From positions 310,001-374,000 of the forward strand of contig NZ_JACHEE010000001.1 of the NCBI RefSeq assembly GCF_014207375.1: a stretch of 64,000 nt of DNA, written 5' to 3'. Under the pieces are notes generated by a model. That model was given only the letters and a program-made list of their open reading frames with translations, searched no databases and had not been told where the DNA came from. The translations under genes were made by a program, and so were the position numbers. Positions within the stretch are counted from its first letter, which is position 1. Each line of letters begins with the position of its first letter. This document shows, in pieces, positions 51,804-60,909 of the stretch. The stretch comes from Arthrobacter sp. AZCC_0090. Its GTDB lineage: Bacteria; Actinomycetota; Actinomycetes; Actinomycetales; Micrococcaceae.

Positions 51804-53099
51804 CTACAGTTCGACGCCGAGCAATCCGTTGACGGCGTCGCTCACCAGCGCTGCGTCCAGCGCGCCGGGCTTTGCATTGGATGGCTCGCTGAGGGCGGCC
51901 GCTGCCCAGGCGTCGACGGCAGCGATCGCGCCAGGCGCGTTGAGGTCATTGGCCAGTTCAGCACGCATCCGTTTCAGGAGTTCCAACGCCGTCCCTTCGG
52001 GAGCAATGTCCCGGGCGGCACGCCACGTTGAAAGGCGTTCCTTGGCTTTGGCGAATCCTTCATCGGTCCAGGACCAATCCGAGCGGTAGTGGTTTCCCAG
52101 GATCGCCAGGCGGATTGCCGCAGGCTCCTCCCCCGCGGCGCGGAGCTTCGAGACCAACACCAGGTTGCCCTTCGACTTGCTCATCTTTTCGCCGTCCAGG
52201 CCAACCATTCCAGCGTGGGCATAGTGGTGCGCCAAGGGTACTCCGCGAAGCGAATATGCGTGTCCGGCGCCCATTTCGTGGTGCGGGAACACGAGGTCCG
52301 AGCCGCCGCCCTGCACGGTGAAGGGAGCGGGCAGGTACTTCTGGGCGATGACCGTGCACTCAATATGCCAACCGGGCCGCCCTTCGCCCAAGCTTGCACC
52401 GGGCCAACTTGGCTCACCGTCGCGGGCAACGCGCCACAGCAATGGATCGAGCGCATTGCGTTTGCCGGAACGGCCGGGATCTCCCCCGCGTTCGGCGAAG
52501 AGTTCCAGCATTTCCACTTCACCGAGACCTGAGATGTCGCCCAGGGTCCAGGCATCCGGGCTGTCCGAGCGTTTGCCCGCGGCCTCGACGTCGTAATAGA
52601 CGTCGCCGTCGGGCTCGCCGCCGGTGCCATGCACCCGGTAGGCGAGTTCGTCCGCGATCAGTTGTTCAATCGCCGGGACGATCATGGGGATGGCCTCAAC
52701 GGCACCGATGTAATGGTTGGGTGCCAGCACGTTGAGGGCGTCCATGTCGGTCTGGAAAAGTTCAATCTGGCTCGCTGCCAGCTCGCGCCAGTCAACGCCG
52801 GTGGCCGTGGCGCGCTCCAGGAGGGGATCGTCGACGTCGGTGACGTTCTGGACGTAGGCAACCCGCTGACCGCTGTCCCGCCATGCTCGGTTGAGCAGGT
52901 CGAAGGCGACGTAACTGGCCGCGTGGCCCATGTGGGTGGCGTCGTAGGGCGTGATGCCGCAGACGTACATGGATTGATCGCCGCGCGGTTCGATGTCCAC
53001 CAGTGCCTTAAGGGCGGTATCAAACAGTCGCAGTTGGGGCATGCTGCCGGGCAGTTCAGGCACAGGGCGGGAGATCCACGATTTCACAGCCTCAACCAT
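51804..53099 (-). CDS. mshC: Cysteine--1-D-myo-inosityl glucosaminide ligase
   Basis: The ligase that joins Cys to GlcN-Ins in mycothiol synthesis. The 431-residue CysRS homologue has the zinc ligand in [16 protein letters not shown] (Cys47), the HxGH motif as HMGH (56-59), [12 protein letters not shown], and [11 protein letters not shown] 53099 matches the short family N-terminus; the open frame to 53387 is the shadow of uppP. It follows uppP by four bases, so the two form one operon. It shows the organism makes mycothiol. Confidence 0.96.
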   Translation of the reverse strand: MVEAVKSWISRPVPELPGSMPQLRLFDTALKALVDIEPRGDQSMYVCGITPYDATHMGHAASYVAFDLLNRAWRDSGQRVAYVQNVTDVDDPLLERATATGVDWRELAASQIELFQTDMDALNVLAPNHYIGAVEAIPMIVPAIEQLIADELAYRVHGTGGEPDGDVYYDVEAAGKRSDSPDAWTLGDISGLGEVEMLELFAERGGDPGRSGKRNALDPLLWRVARDGEPSWPGASLGEGRPGWHIECTVIAQKYLPAPFTVQGGGSDLVFPHHEMGAGHAYSLRGVPLAHHYAHAGMVGLDGEKMSKSKGNLVLVSKLRAAGEEPAAIRLAILGNHYRSDWSWTDEGFAKAKERLSTWRAARDIAPEGTALELLKRMRAELANDLNAPGAIAAVDAWAAAALSEPSNAKPGALDAALVSDAVNGLLGVEL

Positions 53100-53103
53100 A
53101 GTG

Positions 53104-53937
53104 CTAGGCGCTGATGACATTGAAACCGAGCAATACATAGAGGGCGAGGCCAAGGAGGATGCGGTACCACACGAAGGCACGGTAGCTGTGGGTGGAAATG
53201 AACTTGAGGAACCAGCCGATGATGACGAAGCCCACAACGAAGGCGATGACCGTAGCCAGCGCTGTTTCCGGAAGGCCGAAGGGTCCGGTGATTCCTTCCT
53301 TCGACACCACCTTGTACAGCTGGTACAGGCCGCTTCCGAAGACGGCCGGGATCGCCAACAGGAAAGAGTACCGCGCGGCGGCTTCACGGGTGTAGCCCAT
53401 CAACAGGCCGGCTGTAATGGTTCCGCCCGAACGGGATACGCCGGGGATGAGCGCCATGGCCTGGGCCAGCCCGTACAGGATGCCGTGCTTGTACGTCAGT
53501 TGGCTCAACTCCCGTTTCTGCCGGCCAACGGCGTCGGCCACCGCAAGGATCATGCCGAAGACGATAAGCATGGTGGCCACGATCCACAGGCTGCGGAGGA
53601 CGGACTCGATCTGGTCCTGGAACAGCAGTCCAAGCACGATGATGGGCAGGCTGCCGAGAATGACCAGCCAACCCATCCGGGCGTCGGGATCGTCCTTTGC
53701 CACTTTGCCGCGCAGCGATCCGAACCAAGCCCGCACAATCCTGACGATGTCCCGCCAAAAGAAGACAATGACGGCCGTCTCCGTGCCCAGCTGCGTAATG
53801 GCCGTGAAAGCAGCGCCGGGATCTGCCGCATTGGGCAGGAATGAGCCGACAATACGCAGGTGTGCGCTTGAAGAAATCGGAAGGAATTCTGTCAGGCCTT
53901 GCACGAGGCCGAGGAAGGCCGCTTCTATCCAGTTCAC
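53104..53937 (-). CDS. uppP: Undecaprenyl-diphosphate phosphatase
   Basis: A 277-residue BacA/UppP membrane protein that recycles the carrier lipid for cell-wall synthesis and confers bacitracin tolerance. It has motif [13 protein letters not shown] (about 16-28), [12 protein letters not shown] (about 170) and about eight membrane helices. GTG 53937 has TAGGGT eight bases upstream. It diverges from the aldo/keto reductase gene. Confidence 0.96.
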   Translation of the reverse strand: MNWIEAAFLGLVQGLTEFLPISSSAHLRIVGSFLPNAADPGAAFTAITQLGTETAVIVFFWRDIVRIVRAWFGSLRGKVAKDDPDARMGWLVILGSLPIIVLGLLFQDQIESVLRSLWIVATMLIVFGMILAVADAVGRQKRELSQLTYKHGILYGLAQAMALIPGVSRSGGTITAGLLMGYTREAAARYSFLLAIPAVFGSGLYQLYKVVSKEGITGPFGLPETALATVIAFVVGFVIIGWFLKFISTHSYRAFVWYRILLGLALYVLLGFNVISA

Positions 53938-53945
53938 GTGAATAG

Positions 53946-53982
53946 ACCCTACGTCATGAACTACCAGAACTCCCCGTAAGCT
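53946..53982. promoter_or_regulatory. Divergent -10 boxes for uppP and the aldo/keto reductase
   Basis: TAGGGT on the minus strand (53951-53946) ends eight bases before GTG 53937. TAAGCT on the plus strand (53977-53982) ends seven bases before ATG 53990. Confidence 0.4.
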
Positions 53983-53989
53983 ATCAGCT

Positions 53990-54922
53990 ATGCAGCAGCG
54001 TTACGTCGGCAACAGCGGGTTTCGGGTGTCCACCCTTTCCCTGGGCACCATGTCCTGGGCGGAAGAAACGGACGAACAGGATGCACGGGAACTGCTCCAC
54101 ACTTTCGTTGCTGCAGGCGGCACCATGATTGACACCGCAGCCTCTTATGCGGGTGGACAAGCCGAGGCTCTCCTGGGATCCATGCTGGGCGACGTTGTGG
54201 CGCGTTCGGAGGTAGTTCTTTCGACGAAGGCAGGCGTCTCGACGTCGGACGGCCGACGCACTGTCGATGCCTCCCGCGGCTCCATGTTGTCCGCGCTCGA
54301 CGCCAGCCTTGCCCGCTTGGGAACGGATTACGTCGACATCTGGTTCGCCCATGCCTTTGATGGCAACGTCCCGCTGGACGAAACACTTTCCGCGCTCGAC
54401 CTCGCACTGCGGTCCGGGCGCGCGCGGTACGTCGGCATTTCCAACTACAACGGTTGGCAGACAGCCAAGGCGGCCGCGGTGGCGGGATTCACCATCGTAG
54501 CCAACCAATCTGAATACTCGCTCCTGCATCGGAAGCCGGAGGAGGAGCTGGTGCCCGCCGTCGAGGACGCCGGCCTGGGCCTCATGGCGTGGGGGCCGCT
54601 CGGCCGCGGCGTGCTCAGTGGCAAGTACAGGGGACAGATCCCTTCCGACTCGCGTGCGGCCGAAGGTCGCCTGAGCAGCTACGCCGAAAAATATCTCGAC
54701 GCGCGAGGGGCGCGAATCGTCGAAGCAGTGGCCATGGCCGGGCGTGGATTGGGGCGCTCGGCTGTGGACGTGTCGCTCAGCTGGCTGCTGTCCCGCCCGG
54801 GCGTGTCAACGGCAGTTGTGGGATCGCGCAACGCTGTCCAGCTCAAGGAACTGCTCGATGCGCAACTGGCGCCTCTTCCCACCGAGATCTCCCGCGCGCT
54901 GGAGGACGTTTCCGCGATCTGA
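53990..54922 (+). CDS. Aldo/keto reductase
   Basis: A 310-residue TIM-barrel NAD(P)H-dependent oxidoreductase of the AKR superfamily: the N-terminal [15 protein letters not shown], the catalytic region DTAASYAGG with the Asp/Tyr, STKAG for the Lys, and the C-terminal [16 protein letters not shown] cofactor site. The substrate is unknown. It stands alone and is divergent from uppP. Confidence 0.93.
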   Translation: MQQRYVGNSGFRVSTLSLGTMSWAEETDEQDARELLHTFVAAGGTMIDTAASYAGGQAEALLGSMLGDVVARSEVVLSTKAGVSTSDGRRTVDASRGSMLSALDASLARLGTDYVDIWFAHAFDGNVPLDETLSALDLALRSGRARYVGISNYNGWQTAKAAAVAGFTIVANQSEYSLLHRKPEEELVPAVEDAGLGLMAWGPLGRGVLSGKYRGQIPSDSRAAEGRLSSYAEKYLDARGARIVEAVAMAGRGLGRSAVDVSLSWLLSRPGVSTAVVGSRNAVQLKELLDAQLAPLPTEISRALEDVSAI

Positions 54923-54981
54923 CTCGGCTGAAACCGCGACTTTACTGATCGGCATACTGGCCCGGCATTACTGATCCGGCA

Positions 54982-55254
54982 TTACTGGTCGAGGATCTCC
55001 AGCTCATCCTCGTCGAGGAGCTCGTTGTTCTCCTCGTCGTCGTCTTCCTCATCGTCGTCAAACACCTGAAGGGGTGTGACTTCCGAGTAGGCCTCGTATA
55101 GTGAGTCCTCATATACCTCAAAGGCATCTGCGACGGCGAAAAACGCTGCCTCCACAGTGGGATCTCCTTCGCCCCGGCGGGCGGAAGCGGCAATCAGGTG
55201 CTCTTCCAAGGCGGCTGTCAATGACTGAAGCGCGACACGCGGATCGATGCTCAT
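54982..55254 (-). CDS. Small acidic actinobacterial protein
   Basis: A 90-residue protein with a helical N-terminus (SIDPRVALQSLTAALEEHLI) and a strongly acidic Asp/Glu tail. Similar small proteins are common in Arthrobacter-like genomes (some called primosomal proteins), but the function is unknown. ATG 55254 has TAACGT exactly six bases upstream. It diverges from the DUF5703 gene. Confidence 0.75.
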   Translation of the reverse strand: MSIDPRVALQSLTAALEEHLIAASARRGEGDPTVEAAFFAVADAFEVYEDSLYEAYSEVTPLQVFDDDEEDDDEENNELLDEDELEILDQ

Positions 55255-55293
55255 GACTTCACGTTAGCCCGAAAAAGACGAAAATGGAGAGGG

Positions 55294-55527
55294 ATGAGAG
55301 AACAATTTCTGAGCAGTTCGGTAGAGCGTCAGCGGGACTACGCAAGGCAGTACGAGTATCTCGTACTGACTGTCAGCCCTGACGATTCCTTGCCCGAGGC
55401 GCGGCGTCGGCTCGTGGAGCACTCCGAATATGGCAAGTGGGAACTGGAGCGCAGCATCCTCTATATTGGCGGCGGACGCCGGTTTTGGCTGCGCCGCAGG
55501 GTACTCAACGTGCAGCGCACCGTCTAG
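55294..55527 (+). CDS. DUF5703 family protein
   Basis: A 77-residue protein matching the small actinobacterial DUF5703 family over its length (YEYLVLTVSPDDSLPEARRR, then a C-terminal basic RRFWLRRRVL). The function is unknown. The start is not certain: GGAGAGGG directly abuts ATG 55294, so a slightly later or leaderless start is possible. Confidence 0.8.
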   Translation: MREQFLSSSVERQRDYARQYEYLVLTVSPDDSLPEARRRLVEHSEYGKWELERSILYIGGGRRFWLRRRVLNVQRTV

Positions 55528-55588
55528 CTGCGGGCCTCGTTTCCGGGGTCCACAGTCCATCCTTCGTGCGCTCCCGCCTTCGAGCAAT

Positions 55589-56749
55589 TCAGCTTTCGAG
55601 CGGGCCGAGCCACGCATTAGCGACCGTGGTGTGCGCAGACTCGTCGTTGGAGGGATGGAATATCCCGGCCAGAACGTCGCGATACAACCGCTCAAGTTCG
55701 GAGCCACGAAAATAGCTGGACCCGCCGGAAACTCGGATTGCCACGTCCACCACGCTCCGGGCGTTCTCGGTTGCCCGCACCTTAAGTCCGACAAACTTCG
55801 GGAACCATTGGGCCCCATGGTCAACCAGGGCATCCACGTCACGGGCAACGGACGCCAGTTGCGGCTGGATGGAATCCATCGCCATGGCGGCATCGGCGAT
55901 CCTCCAGCGGATGTCCGGGTCTTGGGAGAAGCTTCGGCCGCCGTACTTTGCCGAGGTCCGGCGCTTGGCGGCCTCGATAGCCAAGATAAATGCCCGCTCC
56001 CCGATGCCCGTGTACACCGCGGCGAGCAGCGTTTCGAAGCATGCGAAAATCGCGAAGATCAACGGATCCTGGTTTGGCCCCACCGGCAGTTTCCGGAAGA
56101 TGCGCTTCGGTGGAACCACGGCATCCTGCAAGAGCGTGGTGTTCGATTGGCTGGCGCGCATGCCCAGGGTGTCCCAATCAGCCAGCGTCTGGTGACCCGG
56201 AGCATCACGTTGGATGAAGCCGAAGACCAGCTCTCCCGCTCCGTCCCGTGCGGCACCGTCCTTGCCAAAGATCCCGAGGCGGGTCCAGGCCGGTGACAGG
56301 CTCGTGAAGATTTTGCGCCCCGTGAAGCTGTACCCGCCGTCGTGCTGCGGTTCGGCCCTGGTCCCTGAGTCAAAGAGCATGGAGTCATTGCCTGCCTCGG
56401 AAATCCCGAAGGCAAAGACCTCGCCTTGGCCGGCCTCCTTGAGGACAAATTCGAGGGAGTTGTCCCCGCGGGCCGCCAGGACATGCGCGACGCCGGTCCA
56501 GACAAGGTGCATATTGACGGCCAACGCCGTGGCCGGGGCGGCCGTGGCGAGCCGGCGCTGCAGCGCAGCCGCAGCTTCGAGCCCGAGTCCCAGTCCGCCG
56601 TCGCGCTCTGGGACGAAGATCTTCAGGTACCCCGCCGCGGCAAGCTCTACAAGGTCCTCGTGGAAGAACGAGTTGTTCTGGTCGTATCCCGCGGCGCGGC
56701 CCCGAATACGATCCAGCAGCTCGTCTGGCAGGATTGCCTCGGGAATCAA
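55589..56749 (-). CDS. Acyl-CoA dehydrogenase family protein
   Basis: A 386-residue flavin-dependent acyl-CoA dehydrogenase with the three-domain family pattern: a helical N-terminal domain, the middle beta domain (FAFGISEAGNDSM, then a SFTGRKIFTSLSPAW segment), and the C-terminal helical bundle (RGSELERLYRDVLAGIFHPS). The Glu base position is not obvious, so desulfurisation- or hydroxylase-like members are possible. The TTG start at 56749 has AAAGGAG six bases upstream. It follows the M20 peptidase gene by 11 bases, in one operon. Confidence 0.88.
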   Translation of the reverse strand: MIPEAILPDELLDRIRGRAAGYDQNNSFFHEDLVELAAAGYLKIFVPERDGGLGLGLEAAAALQRRLATAAPATALAVNMHLVWTGVAHVLAARGDNSLEFVLKEAGQGEVFAFGISEAGNDSMLFDSGTRAEPQHDGGYSFTGRKIFTSLSPAWTRLGIFGKDGAARDGAGELVFGFIQRDAPGHQTLADWDTLGMRASQSNTTLLQDAVVPPKRIFRKLPVGPNQDPLIFAIFACFETLLAAVYTGIGERAFILAIEAAKRRTSAKYGGRSFSQDPDIRWRIADAAMAMDSIQPQLASVARDVDALVDHGAQWFPKFVGLKVRATENARSVVDVAIRVSGGSSYFRGSELERLYRDVLAGIFHPSNDESAHTTVANAWLGPLES

Positions 56750-56760
56750 CCCATGCTCCT

Positions 56761-58065
56761 TTAGTAGTTGCTCAGCAGGGTATTGAGCACCCTGGATCCG
56801 AACTTGAGGGAATCGGCCGGGACGCGTTCGTCAACTCCGTGGAACATACCCGTGAAGTCGAGTTCCTCCGGGAGCATCAGCGGGGCGAAACCGTAGCCCG
56901 TGATGCCGATCTTGCTGAGCGACTTGTTGTCGGTGCCGCCGGACAGCGTGTACGGCAAGACCTTGGCTCCGGGGTCCTCTGAGTGGAGTGCATCGATCAT
57001 GGCGTCTACCAGATTGCCGGCAAACGGTACCTCGAGTGACACGTCCTTGTTGACGTAGCTGACGTCCACGCCGTCGCCGGCAAGTTCTTTGACGGTTTCG
57101 AAGACCAAGTCCTGCTGGCCGGGGAGCGTGCGGCAATCCACCAATGCTTCTGCCGATTCGGGGATCACGTTGTGCTTGTAGCCCGAGCGCAACAGCGTGG
57201 GGTTGGACGTATTTTGCAAGGTGGCACCGACGAAGCGTGCAACAGTGCCGAGTTCCTTCAGCAGGATCTCGGGATTGTCCGGATCGAATTCGACGCCGGT
57301 GAGTTCGGTGACACCGTCCAGGAACTGTCGGGTGGTAGGGGTCAGCTCGACCGGCCATCGGTATTCACCGATGCGAGTGACCGCGCCCGCCAGACGGGTA
57401 ATGGCGTTGTCCGTATTGATTTGCGAGCCGTGCCCGGCCCGGCCGTGGGCCACCAGCCGCAGCCACGAAAGGCCCTTCTCCGCGGTCTGGAGCAGGTAGG
57501 TACGCTGACCTCCGATGGTGGCCGAGAAGCCACCCACTTCCGAGATCGCTTCCGTAGCGCCGTCGAACAACTCACGTCGGTGTTCGACGGCGTAGCGCGC
57601 ACCGTGGTTGCCTCCGGCCTCCTCGTCAGCGAAGAACGCAAAGATGATGTCTCGTTTGGGCTTGCGTCCCGTCCGCGCGAAGTCGCGCATGACGGAGAGA
57701 ATCATGGCATCCATGTCCTTCATGTCCACGGCGCCGCGCCCCCAGATGAGGCCGTCTTTGAGTTCACCGCTGAAGGGATCCACGGACCACTGGTCCTTGA
57801 GCGCGGGAACCACGTCAAGGTGGCCGTGCACTACCAGGGCCCCGGCCGAGGGATCCTCCCCCGCCATGCGCGTCACGACGTTGGCCCGGCCCGGAGCGGA
57901 TTCAAAGATTTCAGCGTCCAATCCCACTTCGCTAATCAGCGCCGCGGTGTATTCGGCTGCAGCGCGTTCGCCGGGACCAGAATCGTCACCGAAGTTCGAG
58001 GTGTCTATCCGGATGAGTTCCTGGCAAATCCGGACTACCTCGTCCTCGGGTCGGATATCAGTCAT
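56761..58065 (-). CDS. M20/M25/M40 family metallopeptidase
   Basis: A 434-residue zinc peptidase of the M20 (ArgE/DapE/ACY1) family. It has the metal/catalytic VVHGHLDVVPALKDQW and GRGAVDMKDMDAM motifs, the base and ligand in FADEEAGGNHG, a dimerisation domain and the C-terminal GTDNKSL metal motif. Its substrate is unknown. ATG 58065 has GAGGAGAG upstream; the open frame to 58155 is rejected. Confidence 0.92.
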   Translation of the reverse strand: MTDIRPEDEVVRICQELIRIDTSNFGDDSGPGERAAAEYTAALISEVGLDAEIFESAPGRANVVTRMAGEDPSAGALVVHGHLDVVPALKDQWSVDPFSGELKDGLIWGRGAVDMKDMDAMILSVMRDFARTGRKPKRDIIFAFFADEEAGGNHGARYAVEHRRELFDGATEAISEVGGFSATIGGQRTYLLQTAEKGLSWLRLVAHGRAGHGSQINTDNAITRLAGAVTRIGEYRWPVELTPTTRQFLDGVTELTGVEFDPDNPEILLKELGTVARFVGATLQNTSNPTLLRSGYKHNVIPESAEALVDCRTLPGQQDLVFETVKELAGDGVDVSYVNKDVSLEVPFAGNLVDAMIDALHSEDPGAKVLPYTLSGGTDNKSLSKIGITGYGFAPLMLPEELDFTGMFHGVDERVPADSLKFGSRVLNTLLSNY

Positions 58066-58246
58066 GGAACTCTCCTCGCTGGCTGGGATTCGTGTACTCC
58101 GGCGGCCGGGCGTCAAGGTGCGGACGCTCCCGCGCGCTTCCCCCAGCCTACCCACCGGCTGCCCGTTTGGCCGCGTGTTTTCCGGCGTTTTGACGCGGAC
58201 TGACAGGAACTAATTGCCGGTCCCGGCACCGTGGCCGGCTCCGATT

Positions 58247-58275
58247 TTTTTATTTCCCAGAAACCGTGTTAGAGT
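58247..58275 (+). promoter_or_regulatory. Candidate promoter of the tRNA-Leu gene
   Basis: TTTTTA (58247-58252) and TAGAGT (58270-58275) are 17 bases apart, about 68 bases before the tRNA. The -35 is weak. The rest of the 277-base gap upstream of the tRNA shows nothing further. Confidence 0.35.
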
Positions 58276-58342
58276 TTTTCTCGCTGCTTCGGAGGAAAGA
58301 GAAGCGCCGAGAGGCGCAGAACGAAGGCTCCGAACACCACCT

Positions 58343-58425
58343 GCGCGGGTGGCGGAATGGCAGACGCGCTAGCTTGAGGTGCTAGTCCTCGAAAGGGGGT
58401 GGGGGTTCAAGTCCCCCTCCGCGCA
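58343..58425 (+). tRNA. tRNA-Leu (anticodon GAG)
   Basis: The acceptor stem GCGCGGG (58343-58349) pairs with TCCGCGC (58418-58424). The anticodon stem CTAGC/GCTAG encloses a loop with GAG at 58376-58378. A long variable arm and the T arm GGGGG-TTCAAGT-CCCCC (58401-58417) complete a class II tRNA. The 3' CCA is not encoded. Confidence 0.96.
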
Positions 58426-58432
58426 CAATTGC

Positions 58433-58470
58433 AAGGCCCGGAATCGCAATGATTCCGGGCCTTGTTTGTT
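58433..58470 (+). terminator. Rho-independent terminator after tRNA-Leu
   Basis: AAGGCCCGGAATC and GATTCCGGGCCTT form a perfect 13-pair stem with a five-base loop, followed by GTTTGTTT. Confidence 0.9.
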
Positions 58471-58570
58471 TAATATGAATTTGCGTTTTCAGCGATCGAT
58501 GCGGCATTCATCACATTTATTGAATTTCATTTCCGCGAATTCCCGCACGCCGGCGAACCGGACCCAAGAG

Positions 58571-58612
58571 ACGACGACGGCGGTCACCCGCGTGGGTGAC
58601 CGCCGTCGTCGT
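58571..58612. terminator. Long perfect hairpin downstream of the MaoC gene
   Basis: A 19-pair perfect stem (58571-58589 with 58594-58612, four-base loop) lies 32 bases beyond the stop of the minus-strand fatty-acid operon. It has no T-run and is probably a strong structural terminator. Confidence 0.7.
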
Positions 58613-58643
58613 AGCCGCTTGCTGCAGCCGACTCCCCGACGCC

Positions 58644-59555
58644 CTACAGCGCCGTCACGGATCCGCTGAAGTGCCTCCTTCCGCTCCTGGGGTTCCAGGC
58701 GACATAGTCAGAAGCCTCCCAAGCCCCCGAGGCGAAGTGGAGCGTGCTGATTTCCAATGCCACCCGCGCCGGGAGGAACACGGGTGCCTCGAACTTCACG
58801 TCCCAACGGAACGCCTCCGATTTCACCGAACCAACGTCCGCCAAGGCACGGGAGGCAAGGTACATGCCGTGCGCGATTGACCGTGGCAAGCCAAGCGCCT
58901 TGGCCGAGAGCAGGCTCAGGTGGATCGGATTGAAGTCCCCGGACACCGCGGCGTACAGGCGACCCGTATCCACGCCGAGCTGCCAGACGGCCGTCAGCGC
59001 TGGAGGAGTGAACTCCCCCGGCGCGGCGGCCGTCGTCGCCTTATCGACTCCTGGCAAGAACACTCCCTTGGCCAGGTACGTCGAAACACCTCGCCAGAGC
59101 AAGGCCCCGTCGGCGCTTGAACGGACCTCGGCGACGACGTCCAGCTGGGTTCCCGCCCTGTGGCCGCGCATGTCCTCGGCCCAGGACCGGATGTCGAGCA
59201 GTTCGCCGAATTGGACCGCCTGCAACTGCTCCACATGGTTCTGCAGGTGGATCATTCCGAGCAGTGGAAGCGGGAAGTCGTCGCGGTTCAGCACGCTCAT
59301 GGCCACCGGGAACGCGAGGGCGTGAATGAAGCCCGCAGGCAGCACGTCGCTGGCGCTCTCTCCGATCAGGTGCTGGTATGCGGTGAGGTTCCCGACGTCG
59401 GCTTGCACCCCCCGGACCTCATGGCTCCCTTGAGGGAGCACAGTGGCAGCCTGGAATCCCAACATCCTCCGACGCGCCGCAGTAGCAGCTGCGTTCACAT
59501 ACAACTTCGAGAGGGACGGCACGTCGCCCAGGATGAGCGGTTGTTCTGTACTCAT
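58644..59555 (-). CDS. MaoC-type hot-dog hydratase (HtdX-like)
   Basis: A 303-residue double-hot-dog protein of the MaoC/(3R)-hydroxyacyl dehydratase family. The C-terminal half has the hydratase signature AAVSGDFNPIHLSLLSAKAL. The N-terminal half is a degenerate hot-dog. ATG 59555 overlaps the stop of the reductase gene (ATGA). The order thiolase-FabG4-like-MaoC resembles the mycobacterial fadA2-fabG4-htdX locus. Confidence 0.9.
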   Translation of the reverse strand: MSTEQPLILGDVPSLSKLYVNAAATAARRRMLGFQAATVLPQGSHEVRGVQADVGNLTAYQHLIGESASDVLPAGFIHALAFPVAMSVLNRDDFPLPLLGMIHLQNHVEQLQAVQFGELLDIRSWAEDMRGHRAGTQLDVVAEVRSSADGALLWRGVSTYLAKGVFLPGVDKATTAAAPGEFTPPALTAVWQLGVDTGRLYAAVSGDFNPIHLSLLSAKALGLPRSIAHGMYLASRALADVGSVKSEAFRWDVKFEAPVFLPARVALEISTLHFASGAWEASDYVAWNPRSGRRHFSGSVTAL

Positions 59556-60904
59556 GCACCCACCAGGTTCTGCCCGCACACCCTGAGCACTTCGCCCGAG
59601 ATGCCGGCGGCCGCATCCGATGCCAGAAACGCGATGGCCTCTGCGACATCGCCCGGGCGGCCGCCCTGCTGGAGGGAATTGAGCCGTCGCGCCACCTCCC
59701 GCGTGGCAAAGGGGATCCGGGCAGTCATCTCGGTCTCGATGAACCCGGGGGCTACGGCGTTGATGGAGCCACCGTTTTCAGCCAGCAGGGGTGCAGTGGC
59801 TCGGACCATTCCGATCACTCCGCCCTTGGAAGCCGCGTAGTTGGTCTGCCCACGATTCCCCGCGATACCGCTCGTGGAAGCCACCGAGACAATCCTGGGG
59901 GCTTTACTGAACCGCCCAGACGCCAGGAGCGCCTCGTTGATTCGCAACTGCGAGCCGATGTTCACTCCTATGACCGAGTTCCAGCGACTTTCGTCCATGT
60001 TGGCCAGGAGCTTGTCCCGGGTAATACCGGCATTGTGGATGACGATATCGAGGCCGCCGTGACGTTCCATGGCGTGGGCGATGATCCGCTCGCCGGCGTG
60101 CTCCGCCGTGATGTCCAGCTGCAGGGCGGTCCCGTGCACTTCGTTGGCGACGGCCGCGAGGTGGTCCCCCGCGGCAGGGATGTCGACCACCACCAGCCGG
60201 GCGCCGTCGCGGTACAGGGTTCGCGCGATCGCCGCACCAATTCCCCGAGCGGCCCCGGTTACCACCGCTACTTTGCCAGCCAAGGGCCTGTCAGCGTCAG
60301 TGGGAAGCTGACCGACACCTGTGGTGACCGTCAGGAACTGCCCATCCACGAATGCGGACCGACCCGACAGGAAAAAGCGCAGCGCACCGAGTGTGCTGGG
60401 GCTGGTGGTGCCGACGCCGTCTCCGAGAAGTATGCCGTTGGCGGTAGCACCAGCCCTGAGTTCCTTGGCAAGCGAACGCAACAGCCCGTCGATGCCTTGG
60501 CGGCCCGCGGCAACCGCCGGGGTTTCCGCGGATGCCGAGGTGCGGGAGATCGTGACGACTCTTGCGCACGGGACCAAATCTCGGAGCGATTGCGCGGCCG
60601 TGAGAACGGGGCCGGCAAGGTCCTGGGGATGCTCGACGTCGTCGAGCACCAGGATGATCGCTCCTAGCTTTTCCTTGGGCAGGGCATTTCGCCTCACGTC
60701 CAGCCCCCAGCCGAGGAGCACAGCAGCCAGTTCATCGGCACCTGCTGCGTTCCCGTTCCCGCTCCCCAGCAAAAGTACCGGCCCTGGAACCAGCGGTTCT
60801 CCCGCTTTGTACCTCCGTAGCACTGCAGGTTGGGGCAGTCCGAGTTTTTTGGCCAGGTCCTTCCCGAACCCGTGGCTGACAAACAGCGTGTATTTGTCGG
60901 TCAT
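59552..60904 (-). CDS. 3-Oxoacyl-ACP/CoA reductase (high-molecular-weight FabG4 type)
   Basis: A 450-residue short-chain dehydrogenase with a degenerate N-terminal Rossmann-like domain (about 1-200) and a complete C-terminal FabG domain: TGAARGIG (216-223), NAG, the catalytic Ser and YAASK (Tyr356, Lys360). This double-domain form is FabG4-like and probably uses NADH with acyl-CoA. It follows the thiolase gene by five bases and overlaps the MaoC gene. Confidence 0.92.
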   Translation of the reverse strand: MTDKYTLFVSHGFGKDLAKKLGLPQPAVLRRYKAGEPLVPGPVLLLGSGNGNAAGADELAAVLLGWGLDVRRNALPKEKLGAIILVLDDVEHPQDLAGPVLTAAQSLRDLVPCARVVTISRTSASAETPAVAAGRQGIDGLLRSLAKELRAGATANGILLGDGVGTTSPSTLGALRFFLSGRSAFVDGQFLTVTTGVGQLPTDADRPLAGKVAVVTGAARGIGAAIARTLYRDGARLVVVDIPAAGDHLAAVANEVHGTALQLDITAEHAGERIIAHAMERHGGLDIVIHNAGITRDKLLANMDESRWNSVIGVNIGSQLRINEALLASGRFSKAPRIVSVASTSGIAGNRGQTNYAASKGGVIGMVRATAPLLAENGGSINAVAPGFIETEMTARIPFATREVARRLNSLQQGGRPGDVAEAIAFLASDAAAGISGEVLRVCGQNLVGA

Positions 60905-60909
60905 GCCGG

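Noticed and set aside
53100..53387. In-frame upstream extension of mshC
   Set aside because: These codons lie inside uppP, and the family N-terminus begins at 53099.
58571..58612. Perfect 19-base inverted repeat as an insertion-sequence end
   Set aside because: No transposase, target duplication or second copy is present; its position after an operon fits a terminator.
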